Positions 13,141-25,620 of a DNA stretch of 64,000 nt are shown here, piece by piece; position 1 is the first letter of the stretch, and every line of letters starts with the position of its first letter. The notes beneath the pieces are model-generated. The model was not told where the DNA came from. It saw only the letters and a list, made by a program, of their open reading frames with translations, and did not search any database. This DNA is from Syngnathus acus (Eukaryota; Chordata; Actinopteri; Syngnathiformes; Syngnathidae). Made by a program: the position numbers and the translations under genes. Location: NCBI RefSeq assembly GCF_901709675.1, contig NC_051105.1, positions 4,457,104-4,521,103 of the forward strand. The letters run 5' to 3'.

Positions 13141-13184
13141 TACACTCTTGTGAGGAGAAGCGGTGCAGAAAATGGATGGATGGA
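13141..13184 (+). repeat. Fragment of a common fish repeat
   Basis: The string TGAGGAGAAGCGGTGCAGAA followed by AATGGATGGATGG is the end of an interspersed repeat found in many fish genomes. A longer copy lies at 25970-26079. Only the terminal part is present here. Confidence 0.6.
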
Positions 13185-14689
13185 CATATAGTTAGCAAGT
13201 TATGGCATGTTTTTTGCATGCACAAACACATTCATTTGCTAAATCGGAAGTCTGAAAAGCAGCAGCAACCTCCTTCGATAAGACCCACGTAAAACAAATG
13301 TCGGCCTAAATGACACGATTGACCATTATAGCGTTACGTAGCATTAACCTGCAACTTACTGTAAGATTAAAATGAAGGATCTAACGTAAATTGTTCTATA
13401 AAAATAGAATTAGAACCAGATTGCTCTGTTGAACAAATAAATTATTTGAATAGGCTTGTCGACCACCATAAATAATCAGGAGGATGTCGGGCGGAATTTA
13501 TGAGGGTTGTCCATGGCCATACAGCTCACTTTCTTTTTGACATCAATGCCTCCTCGCGATTTTAAAATAATGTAAAAGCATTTATTTGTGATCGTTTTTC
13601 CTCAAGTCCAAAGGGAAAGGTACTTCTTTTCAGATGTTTCACAGTATTTACGGCAGATGAGGACACAGTGGCTTAGTAAAGCACTTCTCAGTGATTTATG
13701 GACCTCTCCTCCACAGGAAATGAGAGCATGATCAGGCTCCACTTAGGCCTTTCGACGTGATTTACACAACCACCTGTGCACATGTGCATACGGCCATATG
13801 CATAAATGAACACATGAAGTGTTTTATTTTAGCTCAGTGTGGGGAATTTTTTTTTTTTTGATCAGGGGTCATTCATAAAAGCCTTGGAGGGCCATAGTAA
13901 ATTTCTGAAAGAATACGACGCAACGATCAAACAAAGTTTTATGGTCCTGCATTGTGAGCATTTCCCTATCGCTCTCTGAATTTTATGGGGCCATGTCCGA
14001 GGAGGCTCGTGAGTGGATGTTCATGAGGAGGAGGAAGATTGTGAGTGAACTTTCCTGCTCTTCTTGTTTCTTTGAAGAAGCTGAAGAGGCAAGTCACCTC
14101 TAGTGAGCCCTGCAAAGATGTTCCAGTGTGTCCCTGTCCCAGCTAGGAACACAAGGACCCCCCCCTGAAGCTTATTAGAATTTCTAAATAGACTGCTGTC
14201 CCGATAGGCTTCCATTCGTAGTCTGCAATCAGTTTGTCTGTATTCCTGGAAGTTAAGATGCAAACGTTTGAAACCATGAGCAGCAGTGGTGAGATTTGAG
14301 GTGAATAATTTAAGCATGATTTTAAAGCATTTTTGTTTCGATTCAATTTTTTTTTACATTTTATTTTTAGTTATCATGTAAATCCAATCAGCGCTTTTAA
14401 AGTCTTGTGTGGAGCTTGTAATGGTAACAAAAGGGATATTCGGCATTGGCCCATGTGTAGTTGTTGTAGTTGCGCATGTTTTTTTAAAAATAAGCTTTTC
14501 ACATACAAGACTCATTTTAAATTGAGAAAAAAATATTGTTTGAAACATGTATGTCAGCATATGCACAGAATATCAACATTATAAAAATTCCAAGCCATCA
14601 CTGGGCCTTAAAATATTGATTCTTAAAATAGCTGCCTTTTGGGCAGAGTTGCAACTCCATCTTTACGGTGAAAAATCTTTCCAAAGTGG
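13185..14689. other. Intergenic DNA with a possible hAT scrap
   Basis: No gene can be supported. Around 13860-13910, words such as CAGGGGTCATTCATAAAAG and GGAGGGCCATAG resemble eroded hAT-family ends, but no inverted partner could be placed. The rest is single-copy-looking sequence. Confidence 0.4.
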
Positions 14690-15440
14690 CGGAATCTGAT
14701 GGAATTGATTAATGAGGTCCAATGCGATCAAGAGCATGACAAAAGCAATCGCCAAGCTCTTTCTTTTTGGAAGATTCACCGTCCTCCATTTCCATCTGTT
14801 TGCGTAATGAAGTTACGGCTGGACGTCGGACTTCCATCAACACCCGTCCAGGATTGTAAAGATTCTCATTAAGCCCGACCTCATTGTGGGCCGGAACCTA
14901 GAGTCGGACACTATTGTTTTGTCCGCCTCGCTCTGCTTTCCGTCAGAACAAAAGGCGTCCCCTCACACAATCAGGGGAGGGAATGGAGGGGGGGCAAAGC
15001 CCACTCAGGTCTTAATCAGCGCTTCGCTTAATAGAGCAACACTTCCCAAATATTATTAACCTCATCTGTCTGCATTAGGCTGTAATGGCCTCGCTGGCCA
15101 TGTATTGTCTTTGCAGCAGCTGCTAATGTACATATATATTAATCCACTCGCCTCCTCTCCTTTCGTAAACGGAGATTGCGCCGCGGCATCGGAACAAACG
15201 TCGCCCTTCACAGAGTGAGGCAGACACAGGTTAGGAAGCCACTAATTAAATGTCAGACTTGACAGATTAAAATTATGAAATTTAAAATCTGCAAGTGGCT
15301 CTTTGTCATTGTCAAATTAAGGGGTGTGTGGTGCGACGAAGGGGAAGGGGACGGCGAGGCCTAATGGATTGAAAGGGAATGTGCTTTAGCAGCAAGTGGC
15401 TGCCAGTGAATAAAGATTCGCCCGCCGCCAGAGCTAGTGC
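14690..15440. promoter_or_regulatory. Candidate conserved non-coding block, strongest in the desert
   Basis: A long stretch of high-complexity, repeat-free DNA with many developmental-type sites: TTAATCAGCGCTTCGCTTAA, ATTATTAACCTCATC, GGCTGTAATGGCC, GCAGCAGCTGCTAATG (E-box-like CAGCTG beside TAAT), ATTAATCCACTC, and ACTAATTAAATG next to TGACAGATTAA. CpGs persist across it, and neither strand has a plausible protein. The mixture of E-boxes and TAAT sites fits an enhancer used in limb, fin or hindbrain-type contexts, but tissue assignment is speculative. Confidence 0.43.
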
Positions 15441-16533
15441 GGCTGTATGCTCAATTCCTCCATGTTCTTCCCAAGTCTGGAGCTGGGGGTGGGGTGGGGG
15501 TCACTCCTATCCCGACCACTCCGTTTAGATGTTTCATTCCTCTGGCAACACAAATACTCGCACCCGGGAAAAGCTATTCCACCTTTTGGCCTTCCGCGTC
15601 ACTGCGTCAGGTGCAATGTTTGCAGACGTCACCAGTCACTGTCTCTTTCATTGAGCCTTTTGGAGTCAATTGGGATGGAATTTCTCAAAAACCCTGCTTT
15701 ATAATCAGTCAAGAAAGTTCATCCCCAAGAACCAAATCAACATGAAAACGATCTAAAACTTCACCTTAGGAAGTGTTGCCGCTACTTGTGCTCACGTATT
15801 TGCTTTCTGTTCTATCTTCAAGCCGATTCACTTTTCAACACGGACAATCAATTTACATTGATTGAATTCATAAATTCACATAACTTCAGCAGAAAGCAAG
15901 ATTTATTTGAGTCACTACTGTATGTTATTGTTTCCGGCTTTTGAAAGATTCAAGCAGGGTTACGAAAATCTGTGTTCAAATGTTGATATTCGTGTAAATA
16001 TAGTCTTCCGATGATGACTGGACATGCATGGAAGACAATTATTTTGTCATGAATGGCAAAAGCAAATACTGAATCAGTGTTATATGATAAAGTAATTTTG
16101 TGTGTGTGTGTGTGGCTGGGCTATAAAGTGGAATTACTGCGTCTGTTCATTATTGTGCTTATAATGTGCTCGGTAGAAAGGTGAACAGTTTCATTGATAT
16201 TTTACTTTGGAATCTAGATTATTCAAAGGCTAGCTAATTTAATTGTCTGAATTTGACATCCATGCATTTATTAGTCTCACTTCAATGAAATTAGACCTTT
16301 ATTGATCAAGAACATGTTAAATCGTCCCGTTCAATATCCAAGGTTGTTAGCGCTATAGGTTTATTAAATTAAACTCTTCCACAAAATAGTGGAATGCTTT
16401 CAAACAGTGACAAGATCCCATATCTTGTACTCGTCTGACGAGAGCACAAATTGCTTTCAACACGGCATGCTAAAACAAGGAAGGGATGGGTGTCAAATTT
16501 CACACCTCTGCTCCAAAATTAGATTAGATTACA
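15441..16533. other. Intergenic DNA, short TG repeat
   Basis: No gene can be supported. Two overlapping open frames at 15437-15745 share the same GC-rich patch and are not protein-like. A short TG dinucleotide run lies at about 16098-16113. Confidence 0.45.
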
Positions 16534-17100
16534 ATAAACCTGCCGCTTCTGAAGACCTTCTACACTGCCATCATCCAGTCTGTCCTCTGCACCTCCATCA
16601 CTGTCTGGTTTGGATCAGCCTCCAAACAAGACAAGCACAGACTGCAACGGACAATCAGGACTGCAGAAAAGATCATTGGAATCAACCTCCCATCTATCCA
16701 AGACTTGTACCTGTCCAGGACCAGGAAACGTGCAAGGAACATCTCTACAGACCCTTCTCACCCAGGTTGCAGTCTGTTTGAACTACTCCCCTCCGGACGG
16801 CGTTATAGAGCTCGGTACGCCAAAACCCGCAAACACCGACACACAGCTTCTTCCCCCAGGCTGTTGCTCTGATGAACTCACACCACTCATAGAGTCTCAG
16901 AGACATTACTGTGCAATAACATCCTGCTCTTCACACCTTTTGAATTTGTCTACACTGTTTTTGCCATTATTCACATGTCCTGAGTGTTGTTAGTCACCTA
17001 TATGTTGAACAGAGGGTGTGTTTTACCGAAGTCAAATTCCTTGTTTGGCACGCTCAAACATGGCGAATAAAAACTCTTGAATCTCTTGAATCTTGAATAA
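16534..17100 (+). mobile_element. 5'-truncated L2/CR1-type LINE, C-terminal RT ORF and 3' tail
   Basis: The forward frame from 16549 reads LKTFYTAIIQSVLCTSITVW, then SASKQDKHRLQRTIRTAEKI, LPSIQDLYLSRTRKRARNIS and DPSHPGCSLFELLPSGRRYR. This is the well-known end of the reverse-transcriptase polyprotein of fish L2/CR1-clade LINEs. The expected FFPQAVALMN continuation is in a different frame from about 16850, so the copy is frameshifted, and the in-frame stop is at 16870. The 3' end (17060-17098) has repeated CTTGAAT words, the short tandem tail typical of these LINEs. Endonuclease and catalytic RT regions are absent, which is the usual 5' truncation. Confidence 0.82.
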
Positions 17101-19689
17101 ATTGTGCTTCATTGTCACTGCAAATAATACATGTACTGAGAAATGTGAAATGCAGTTTTGTCCAAAAGTGCAAAGAAACCTGAAATTCATGATTGTGTAC
17201 ATGATTGGTACATTGTTGATGGACATTAGCATCAATATTGCTATTTTAGCAGTAGGCACTGCAAATGTGGCCAATGATTATTATGCATGAGTCAATATAA
17301 ATACTATGGGTTTACAATGACTGTCATTGGAACAGATGTAACAGTTTTCATTTTGCGTGTAGAGTTGAGCTAGGTTTTGGAATCTGCTTGTTCAGGAACA
17401 GAGCATCTTCCAGAGGGGAGGAGGGCAAACAGACCTTGGTTGGACTAAAACAAACTCTTGATTGGCACCACACATCCCAGTCTTGGGCACTCGAGACCTT
17501 GTCTCGTTGGACTTTAACCCCTCCCCAAATGAGGGTGATATCATCAAGATGATCCAACTCCAAAGGAGAACTTTTTGAGGTTCAAAGCGTTGTCAGATTG
17601 GGCTTCAGTGTACCTAGCGGAGGCTCTAATAATAAAGGTGCAATAAAAGTCGGTATGGCGTCGAGGCAGCAAACACTCTGTGAGGATCAAACCACTGGCA
17701 GCATGCAAAGTGACAAGATCCAATTAAATTTAATTACTCAAGCTACTGGATTCATTTTAACTGACAATTTTGATTAAGGTAGGTGATGCATGCTCAAAGC
17801 AAAGAAGAGCAAGAACCAAGTTGTACCAGAATAGCATTAGCGCAAGTGGACTCACTCTCTGGGTTTAATTAAAGCATGACCCGAAGGACCAGCAGCAGTC
17901 CGATAGTACAGCAGGGGTCATGGGGTCAGATCTGTTAGTGAGTAGCATAGGTCATGGTCTGTTTTGTTGTAATTAGTGTTTAGCATTTATTTCAACTGTA
18001 AAAATGCTGAGTCATCTTTTAATTAACTTGAATGTATTTATGCAAACACTGACTTGGTTTATATCCTTTATATCCTTCCTCATTTGTTTTTGTTTTAGTC
18101 AGTCACAAATGTTGTGCACTGCCACCTGCTGGTATGGAGCAAGATGCGGCGGGAGAGCTTTTTCTTGTCCTATTATGATGCTACCAAAATATGAGGAATG
18201 AGACGATACCGCACATAAGGATTAAACATGGATCACTTTTTGTGTGCACATTTCATGTATTTATTAAAATTGTTACCTTTTTTGGCAACTGGATATCAAG
18301 AGAAAACTCACTAGTATGAGTATCAAGGACAGTGATTGAGGTTCGCGTCATGTGGCGCAGATTAGTGTCGTAAATTTCCTCCTACCAAATAACCCTCGAA
18401 TGCGAGGTGACACCTCAATGGCGGTTGGCGTTTGTTTGAAAGGCTAGCAGGGAGTCTGAGTGGCAGGAACAGCAGTAAGCCTTAGGTGCTTCACGTTTAT
18501 AGTCGCATGCTGTGCACTGTGTACGTACACACACACACACACACACACACATGCATGCATGTCTTCTACTGGGATGAGGCTCATCTGCTTGCCCTCTGGT
18601 GTTGTACGGTGTTTTCAAAGCACCTGCAGCGTTGCTGTTTGTAAAGTGTCACTGGGAAATATTCCATCCTATTTGTCAAAGCAGGCTTTGTATTTAAAAT
18701 GTAGCTACGTACATTCACGTATGATTACTCGAAAGATCATGGTATCCCAAACTTACAGCACATAATAAAGTTTCTATATTGTTATATGTGTAGTGGTTGG
18801 GAAGCAGCGCCGGAGTGGGACAGCCTTGGAGTCTGATGGCTTTACTTAGCAACATTTGATTGAAATTGTATAATTAATTCATTCATCAATCTAAGATACC
18901 TTACCATTCCCTCCAATGCTTGTATTTGGTCAGAACTCTTAATTGCAAATCGATCGTGAAGTAGAACACAAATATTATTTCATAGTTGTTAAAAAGACAA
19001 GGAAAATCGTCTTTGTGGTGTATTTAATTTATGATAGGTTTAAAAGGATGCAAATCATTGTAATGTATTCTGTTTTTATTTACACCATTTTACACAATGT
19101 TTTTTGTCACCAGTACTCAGGAATGGGCGCATAAGACCACATACTTCCGAACCACATGTATGACAAAAATGGCATTTTTACAATATGGACAAAATACATG
19201 CCATCCCACAAATAATGAGAATCTGCGTACAATCTAATTGAAATGCATTTTTACCCCCACAAAAAAAGAAAATCTTTAAACAACACTCACAAGCCCACAG
19301 TATGTTTTCCATGAAAACTTTATTTATACAGTATGATGGAAATCCTCAAATATCCTCATTTTCAATTGCAAATTCCAAAACAACAAAGACGATATTTATT
19401 AAGTTTAAAATTAACCACCAGGCCTATATCAGTTATTTCTCTTTATTTTAGACTACTACCATGTGTCTTGCTTGTGTGGTTTGTGCCTGATTTGAATACA
19501 CTAAAACAACAAAAGACTTGATATTCAGAGCCAATTCTACCCTCAGTGATGGTCTAATTTTATTTTCTTTGTATTATTCCTTATTCAGACTTCTCTGGTT
19601 TTCCTTGATACAGTATCTCAAGCTTGTGTTATTTTTATAAATGTCTCTCAAACACAGACATTAATAATATTATTCTACGTGTTAATCCC
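17101..19689. other. Intergenic DNA, nothing recognised
   Basis: The start (17105-17170) resembles the CATTGTCA-type tails that often flank LINE insertions in fish, but no full element follows. No protein-like open frame. A CA repeat in this stretch is listed separately. Confidence 0.45.
18525..18550. repeat. Short CA microsatellite
   Basis: About 12 tandem CA units followed by two to three ATGC units. Two open frames across it owe their length to the repeat. Confidence 0.9.
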
Positions 19690-20300
19690 TGCCCCATCTG
19701 TGCCACGCTCCATTGATGCTGCCTAGAAGCAGGTGTGTGCGTGTGTGTGTTGGGAAGGGGGGGGGGCAGGTCAGGCCGGTCAGACCTGACACCATCTTTA
19801 ACTCTTATTTACTGTGATTCCACGACAAGACAGATACCAGCTCCCGCGACTCCACTGATGTATGTTAAGCGCGCTCCAAATTACCCGCCTGATGGATCTA
19901 TTGATGGCCTATTCCGAGCTGTCACCTAGTCTCCATCAGCCTCTCAGTTATCCCCCCCCCCAGCTCGCCCTCTCGTCCCAGCGGGCCTGAATAAGAAATG
20001 AGCACGCAGGCAGGCAGCTATATCGGGACCTTTTGTACGCCACCGTGCGCTGCCTGCTACAATGCAACGGTCAATGTAGGCCACGCTGAAAAAGTTAAGA
20101 GGGTTCAGAACACGTGCTCCCATCCCCGGAGATGCACAGAGGGCAATGTAGACCATGACCGTGCCTGCTAACAGCCTTGTCTTACTTATCACATCCTGTC
20201 ATTTATTCAGGACCCGAGCATGCGGTGCAAAGGCCCTCTTGAAATTGCTTCTTTGTCATTATTCCCGAAACCTAATGAATTGCCATTTTGAGGGATTCAT
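19690..20300. promoter_or_regulatory. Candidate conserved non-coding element
   Basis: Higher-complexity sequence with CpGs (CCACGCTCC, CCCGCGACTCC, AAGCGCGCTCC), words such as CCTAATGAATTGCC and CTGTCACCTAGTCTCC, and no repeat or protein signature. AT-rich DNA resumes to the right. Regulatory role inferred only from texture and context. Confidence 0.28.
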
Positions 20301-20934
20301 ATGTTCAAAACCTCGCAAATTTTTTAGTATGCGTTCATCTTGGTGAGTATTTACATTTGGTGGACCTCCCAGAATAAAAAAGACCGACTTCCATAATTCC
20401 CAGTGGTGCAAGGTCTGTCCATCTGACGCTTTGATTATTATCATTAGTATCATGATACCATCATGTCGACACTGTCATGGGAGATATGAGGCTCCTAAAA
20501 TGATATCTGTTTCAGGTCTAACAAGAATATTCTGTACAAGATGGTATTGTGCTGTAAATTAATTTCCTGCCAACATAATGGGATTTCCGTAAAATCCAAT
20601 TTATTGAGTTTGAGATTGGCCTAATTAGTGATTATCAATTAACAACACAAAAACAAAGTGGCGGTTATTAAACTTTACCATACCAGATTCCTGCTAAAAC
20701 CTGATGTATTTTTTTAGCTGCACAATTTTAACAGAACATTGTCATAGTCCGAAAACTGCCCGATTTTCAAAGAAATTTTTGTCAGATTTAAAATTTCTGA
20801 TGTACATGCTTGCTCAAATATGTGACTCTTGGGAATCTGAGGCCATGGTACCTTCAAAACTCCATGTGACTTTATTTTATACAAACAAAACTCAAAATTA
20901 TTGGCGGGGCAAAAAAAAAAAAAAACTATAGACC
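20301..20934. other. Intergenic DNA, nothing recognised
   Basis: AT-rich filler ending in a 14-base A run at about 20911-20925. No gene, repeat family or site identified. Confidence 0.45.
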
Positions 20935-21480
20935 GCCGCTCTTTCGGATAAAAACCGCACTGAATCTCGTTGCGCTAATTGACTCTCGCAGGCATTAGCG
21001 GGATTAAGTTAGCAAGCATCCGAAGTTCATTACACAGATGAATGCGTCTTTTAGCTTGCTAAGAAGCCCTTAATGCCAGCTCACCCACACGCAATACAAC
21101 ATGTTTGTTAGCAATGTTCGCTGCGGTACGATCCTAATGTTGTGGCTGATGCGATTACGGCAAAGCGGGTTAACGTGTGATCTTTGATAACATTCGGGCC
21201 TCCTTTCTTGCCGTATCCTTGGCGATGAGTGACACAACAGCAGGTGCTCAGAGAAGCGTGGCGAGTGCTTTCATTTTGCCACTTACACGACAAATTACCC
21301 AGACAATGGACCTGGCGAGCCGGGACGCTAATTCAATTGCAACTGTTGACTCGGGGCATTCCGCGCGCGGCGCGCGAGGGAGGTTCTACTCGAGAAGATC
21401 ATCCGGACGGTCAAACAAAATGAAAGGCAATATTCTTTACACGGGGCAAAGATAGCTGGCCTAATATGAGACAATAGGAT
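20935..21480. promoter_or_regulatory. Candidate conserved non-coding element
   Basis: A cluster of TAAT and GATTA words (GCGCTAATTGAC, GCATTAGCGGGATTAAG, GACGCTAATTCAATTG) in a CpG-retaining context, including the palindromic patch CGCGCGCGGCGCGCGAGG near 21362. The overlapping plus-strand frames at 21177-21455 have no recognisable domain. I read the block as regulatory rather than coding. Confidence 0.32.
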
Positions 21481-21559
21481 TTAGGGATTCCATGCGTCAC
21501 ACGGAGCCTCAAGTCGATGTGATTTGGATCAATAGTGTTTTCCAGGCGAGGCAGGAACC

Positions 21560-22340
21560 CAGAGAAGGGGGCGGAAACGAGCAAATTTCGGGAGCGCGTA
21601 CGTCACTGGAGCTGTAGTCAGATTTCGCTGGTGTCAAATTAATTTCCGCGTTATCCGGGAATTCAATTAGAAACAGCCCCCCTTCTAACTGCCTCCCTCT
21701 TTCTCCCTCGCCTCCTTTGTGAGTAAGAGAGTGTCGGACATCCCGGCGTGACAGATTACACTGCTCAGAGTGCATATCAGGCCGAAGTGTTGAGGCCCAC
21801 TAATCCGCCCTCTAATTCTCAATTAGTGTAAAATGAGGCCATAAATCACACAGACAGGCCGATCGATGGAAACGTTGTTTTGCGAGTGATTGGCAGCCTC
21901 CCCAAAGGTTACTGTTTAAGTTGGTTTAAGGTTACGGGGGAGGCGGGTTGGCGGAGCGATGCTAAGTGTGGCCGGGCTTGCGGTCGCGAGGACTCTGATG
22001 GGGAGGTGGGTGGTTAATGCGGAGGGCCGTGGTTGGGGGCGGTGGGGGGGGTCGAACTCAATCTATATGATGCAGGACCTGTGTCCTCTGGGGGATACAG
22101 CAGAGGGACAGCACCAATTTTTAGCCCATCAGCCATCCAATTTTTCTCCTTTTCATACCTGCTGTAGTAAATGAGAAACAAATTAAATTTCAGCCCACTA
22201 TCTCCGCAGAAACCATTTAAATCCTTTATGGAAACCAAATTGTCCCCAGACAAATCGCCCCTGGTCCTGTTGGAAATACACTGCGGCGCGGCGAGCGAAA
22301 TAAATTTGTGTCAGGGTGGATGTGGCATTGTCTGTAATGC
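21560..22340. promoter_or_regulatory. Candidate conserved non-coding block
   Basis: Repeat-free sequence with several homeodomain-type motifs close together (CACTAATCCGCCC, CTAATTCTCAATTAGTG, AATTAATTTCCGCG, GGAATTCAATTAG) and a long run of balanced composition at 22080-22330. Many short frames overlap on both strands, as happens in GC-moderate non-coding DNA. None resembles a protein. Confidence 0.34.
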
Positions 22341-23589
22341 CATTCATTGGGAGGATGCTGGTGAAAGAGGGAAATAAAAAAGGGGGCACACTTTGTGCAA
22401 CAAAAGACCCCAAGCATCGCCATTCTCCTCCTTAGCCTGCACTCTCCTTTTGCCATCCCAGGCTCCCTCGTGCACGCTCCTCCCGTTATTAATTTTCGGC
22501 CAAGAGTTTTTGCATTCATGAGGTTGAGATTGAAATGGAAATGAGGGGTGAGCCAAGTGAGCGGGCTCAGCAGTGACCGCAGCCAACTGGAGGAGGAGAG
22601 GAAGGCGGCGGGGGGGGTGCGCCAACGCACCGACACGTGTCAGCGTCAGGAGGGCTGCCATCCAGCCTCTCATTCCCCAAGATTACCAGCCCCTCCTGGA
22701 CATCAATCACTGCATCAGGGAAACAATGCATAAAATGGCCCCAACAAGGGCGATGAAAAATCACTGACAGTGCAGGAGTGGAGAGCAGCGCAGGCAGGGA
22801 AAGACGGGAGGGAGGGAAGCGGCCCGACGCCAAGTCGGATGATTAGTCACATTCACAGGGGAGATGCAAGGAGAACACTACAGCGGGGGGAACATGATGA
22901 TGAAAAAGAGAAAACCAGAGATTGCTGTACAAGTTGCTCAGTCACTCCTAAAAAAAACAGATCCACCGCTGATTGCTAACTTTTCTAGCAAATAGCTGGT
23001 AGCGCAACAGCGGTCTTTTTGATAAGGATGCTGCGTTTCATCGGCCACGTTTAAAAAAAAAAAATCAACAGCGGTTTGGAAACTCTTTTACATTCTTTTT
23101 AGGAACTTTAAGTACCAGTTCGGTCATAGATCCCCATTTCATTTTTTAAAAGCTCCATTGATAGAACGATAGTTAAAGCAACAGTTCATTAAAGTAAGAT
23201 GGCAATTAATATGGCAAACGTCCCTTCAAAATGGCAGCGGTACAATGAGACATAAAACTTGAAACCCTTTTGAAGCTTACTCTGAAAAGCTTGCACTACG
23301 GTTGTGGATAATTCTTTGTACGTCATGGTAACTTTTGGTATTTACAGCAGACAGCAAGTAAACGCTGACAAGCTTGACTCTGCCAGTGCTGTCTTCGAGA
23401 CTATGGATAAAATATATTGTGTCCCAAAGCAGAAACACATAAACAATCTGAAACAACTTTTTCCATTTGTGTTCCGCTCATCTGCGGATCGACATACCAA
23501 AATGCCTTGACTTAAAACTTCTGTTTCATGACCATGTTTGCGATTGTTGTTTTCTGTAACAATTTTCATGGCTCTCCAGTAATACATTT
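22341..23589. other. Intergenic DNA, GC-moderate then AT-rich
   Basis: The first half (to about 22900) continues the CpG-bearing texture of the preceding block and could belong to it. The second half is AT-rich. The minus-strand frames of 109 and 136 codons here overlap each other in different frames and lack any family signature. Confidence 0.4.
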
Positions 23590-24075
23590 TTTAACACTAA
23601 GTCAAAATAATGGAAGGGGGAAACCAGATGTGAGAAAAAAGTTATGATGAAGTTGTAAACCTGATTTTTTGCTTAGGAAGTCACAATGTAATTTGCTCTA
23701 TGTAATTTGTTCTTGTGTTAAGAACAGATTCCCAATTTCATGTGGAAAAAAAGAGACGTGATACGGTTGTATTGAAAAAAGTACTATTAGAGAAAAAGTT
23801 TCATTTCTTAGAGAACACAGTGGTGTGTTTTAGAATAGTAGTATTATGAAAAATATTTTCATAGTCATAACTCGTAAGGCAAAATTAAAATCGTACAGTT
23901 TCAGAAAAGTCATTATATTGTAAGAAAAAGCGAATCTACGAGAAAACAGCAAATGTTTTTTCGAAGGAAAATTCTGAATGTGAGAAAAAAGGTGATGCTG
24001 GGAGATTTTTTTTCAGGAATTAATTTATGTTACTCAAAAAAGTAGGTTGGAGGAAAAAAAAGAATCAAATCAAAT
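23590..24075. repeat. Degenerate short-period tandem repeat
   Basis: Variations on one A-rich unit recur: GTGAGAAAAAAGTTATGATG, TTAGAGAAAAAGTTTCATTT, GTAAGAAAAAGCGAATCTAC, GAGAAAACAGCAAATG, GTGAGAAAAAAGGTGATG. This matches a decayed array of the fish repeat whose unit is close to GAGAAAAAAGTCGTAATATT, with a period of roughly 20-24 bases. No clean copies remain. Confidence 0.5.
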
Positions 24076-24479
24076 TTGCATTCCATTTCATTTCTTTCAG
24101 CCAGTGAATGTTCTTTGAATTCTTATTAGTTATATCGCAGGGTCACAAGGAGTAATTTATCGCATTGTATGACATCGTGACACTTCAGGGTGGTCCGTCG
24201 TGAATGCTGACTTCATGCAGGTACTTTCCTAACTTTGTTCCGAGCCGCAGGAAAATGACCTCGGATTCGTGGGGTGTTACTGGATGACATCGTTGCACTT
24301 TCGGGGCTCATTTCTGGGAGCGCTGGAATTCCTTTCCAGACATGCCAGACGCCTCTATTATTATTACGAGCGCCCTCTTTATATCCTCCCCCCACTTACC
24401 TACTAGTTGTCTGCTTTGTGTCCTCTGCAGTAAAAAGCCAATGTGCTGAAAAGCTGCTGCTTGCTTGAAATCGTGCGAG
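24076..24479. other. Intergenic DNA, nothing recognised
   Basis: Short stretch between a decayed tandem repeat and a candidate regulatory block. No gene or repeat recognised. Confidence 0.4.
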
Positions 24480-25620
24480 CGCCGTTTGCGCCTAAGCCTG
24501 GAGAAGTGAGTCGAGAGACGTGAGGACCTCAGGGGATTCTCTTTGTCGTGAAAGTGACAGCCTCGCCCAAGCGACGTCTCGTAATTTGATTAGCTTACCG
24601 TGACAATCTTTATTTATAGTCTATGTGGGGAGGGGATGTGTCTTTGGTCGGCGGTTCTCCCATCTAAATAAAAACAAGCTTGTTGGCTAGGGGCTAATTA
24701 CAGACGTGTCGTCCATCCGGCGCCCGGCCCCTCATTAGGCTTGTGATCGCTCGTTTCATTCTGCGAAAAGGGTCGCCGCCTCCTCGGAAAAAAAAAAAAA
24801 CACCTTCCATATGCATGAGGATTACATCAGAAGCGGCTGTGTTGTGGAAGCTTTTGAAATAATCATGCGGCAAATGATAACGCCTGGGGATGCTACGGAA
24901 CAGCTCGAAAGGCGTCGCTTCCACAAAAGGGGGAAAATAGGTTGCAGAGAATCGGAAACATTATTTATATTCATCCGTTTACATCAAATTGTTGCGCACG
25001 CGGAGGAAAATAAAAAAGACAAAAAGAAAAAGGCGGAGGTTTGAACTCGGGGTTAATGAAAAGGTCCCCTGGCGTCAAGTTACCTGCTCGTCTGTCGAAG
25101 CAAACATTTCATTTGTGCGCCACATGTTTCGCAGACGAGACCCCCGTAAAAGTTGTTCAATAAATTTTACAGCCGAGCGTCATTTTAGTTTTAATTGAAA
25201 GTCGGCTATAAACGTCGTTTCACCCAATCCGAGCTGCTTTAGATCAAATGACGCCGCCTTCAACCCTGCCTTGTCTCCCGCTAAACACCCCGACGGTGCC
25301 GCGGCTGTCACTGTATTTTGTCAGCAAAGCGTTATATTTCTTCAGGAGTTCTCAACCCGCCGCTCAGCGGGGCGGCAATGAAAAAAGGCCGGCCACAAAT
25401 CAGCTAACATGCCGAGCAGTTAGGCGGCAAAGCGGATCGGACATCAGCCATCACGCTTTAATCACGTGTAATAGACACATCGCCGCTCTCTTTTCCAGCG
25501 TGTGCTATTTAAATGTGCCTTATGTTTGTTTGTTAGGGCGTCAGAGGTTATTCTTTGGTGCGACGCCGTTTGAAGCGTTCACATCAGCTCCCTTCAAAGG
25601 TCGCCTCTCGCTGTGATACA
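24480..25620. promoter_or_regulatory. Candidate conserved non-coding block, CpG-retaining
   Basis: More than 1 kb of clean sequence with unusually many CpGs for this window (AGCGACGTCTCG, CCGGCGCCCGGCCCC, GACGCCGCC, GGTGCCGCGGCTG, CCGCCGCTCAGCGGGGCGG) and TAAT/GATTA sites (GTAATTTGATTAGC, GGGGCTAATTAC, TTTAATCACGTG). Frames on both strands are short and overlapping. CpG retention in a desert can mark a constitutively unmethylated enhancer or an unannotated promoter. No exon could be supported. Confidence 0.36.
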
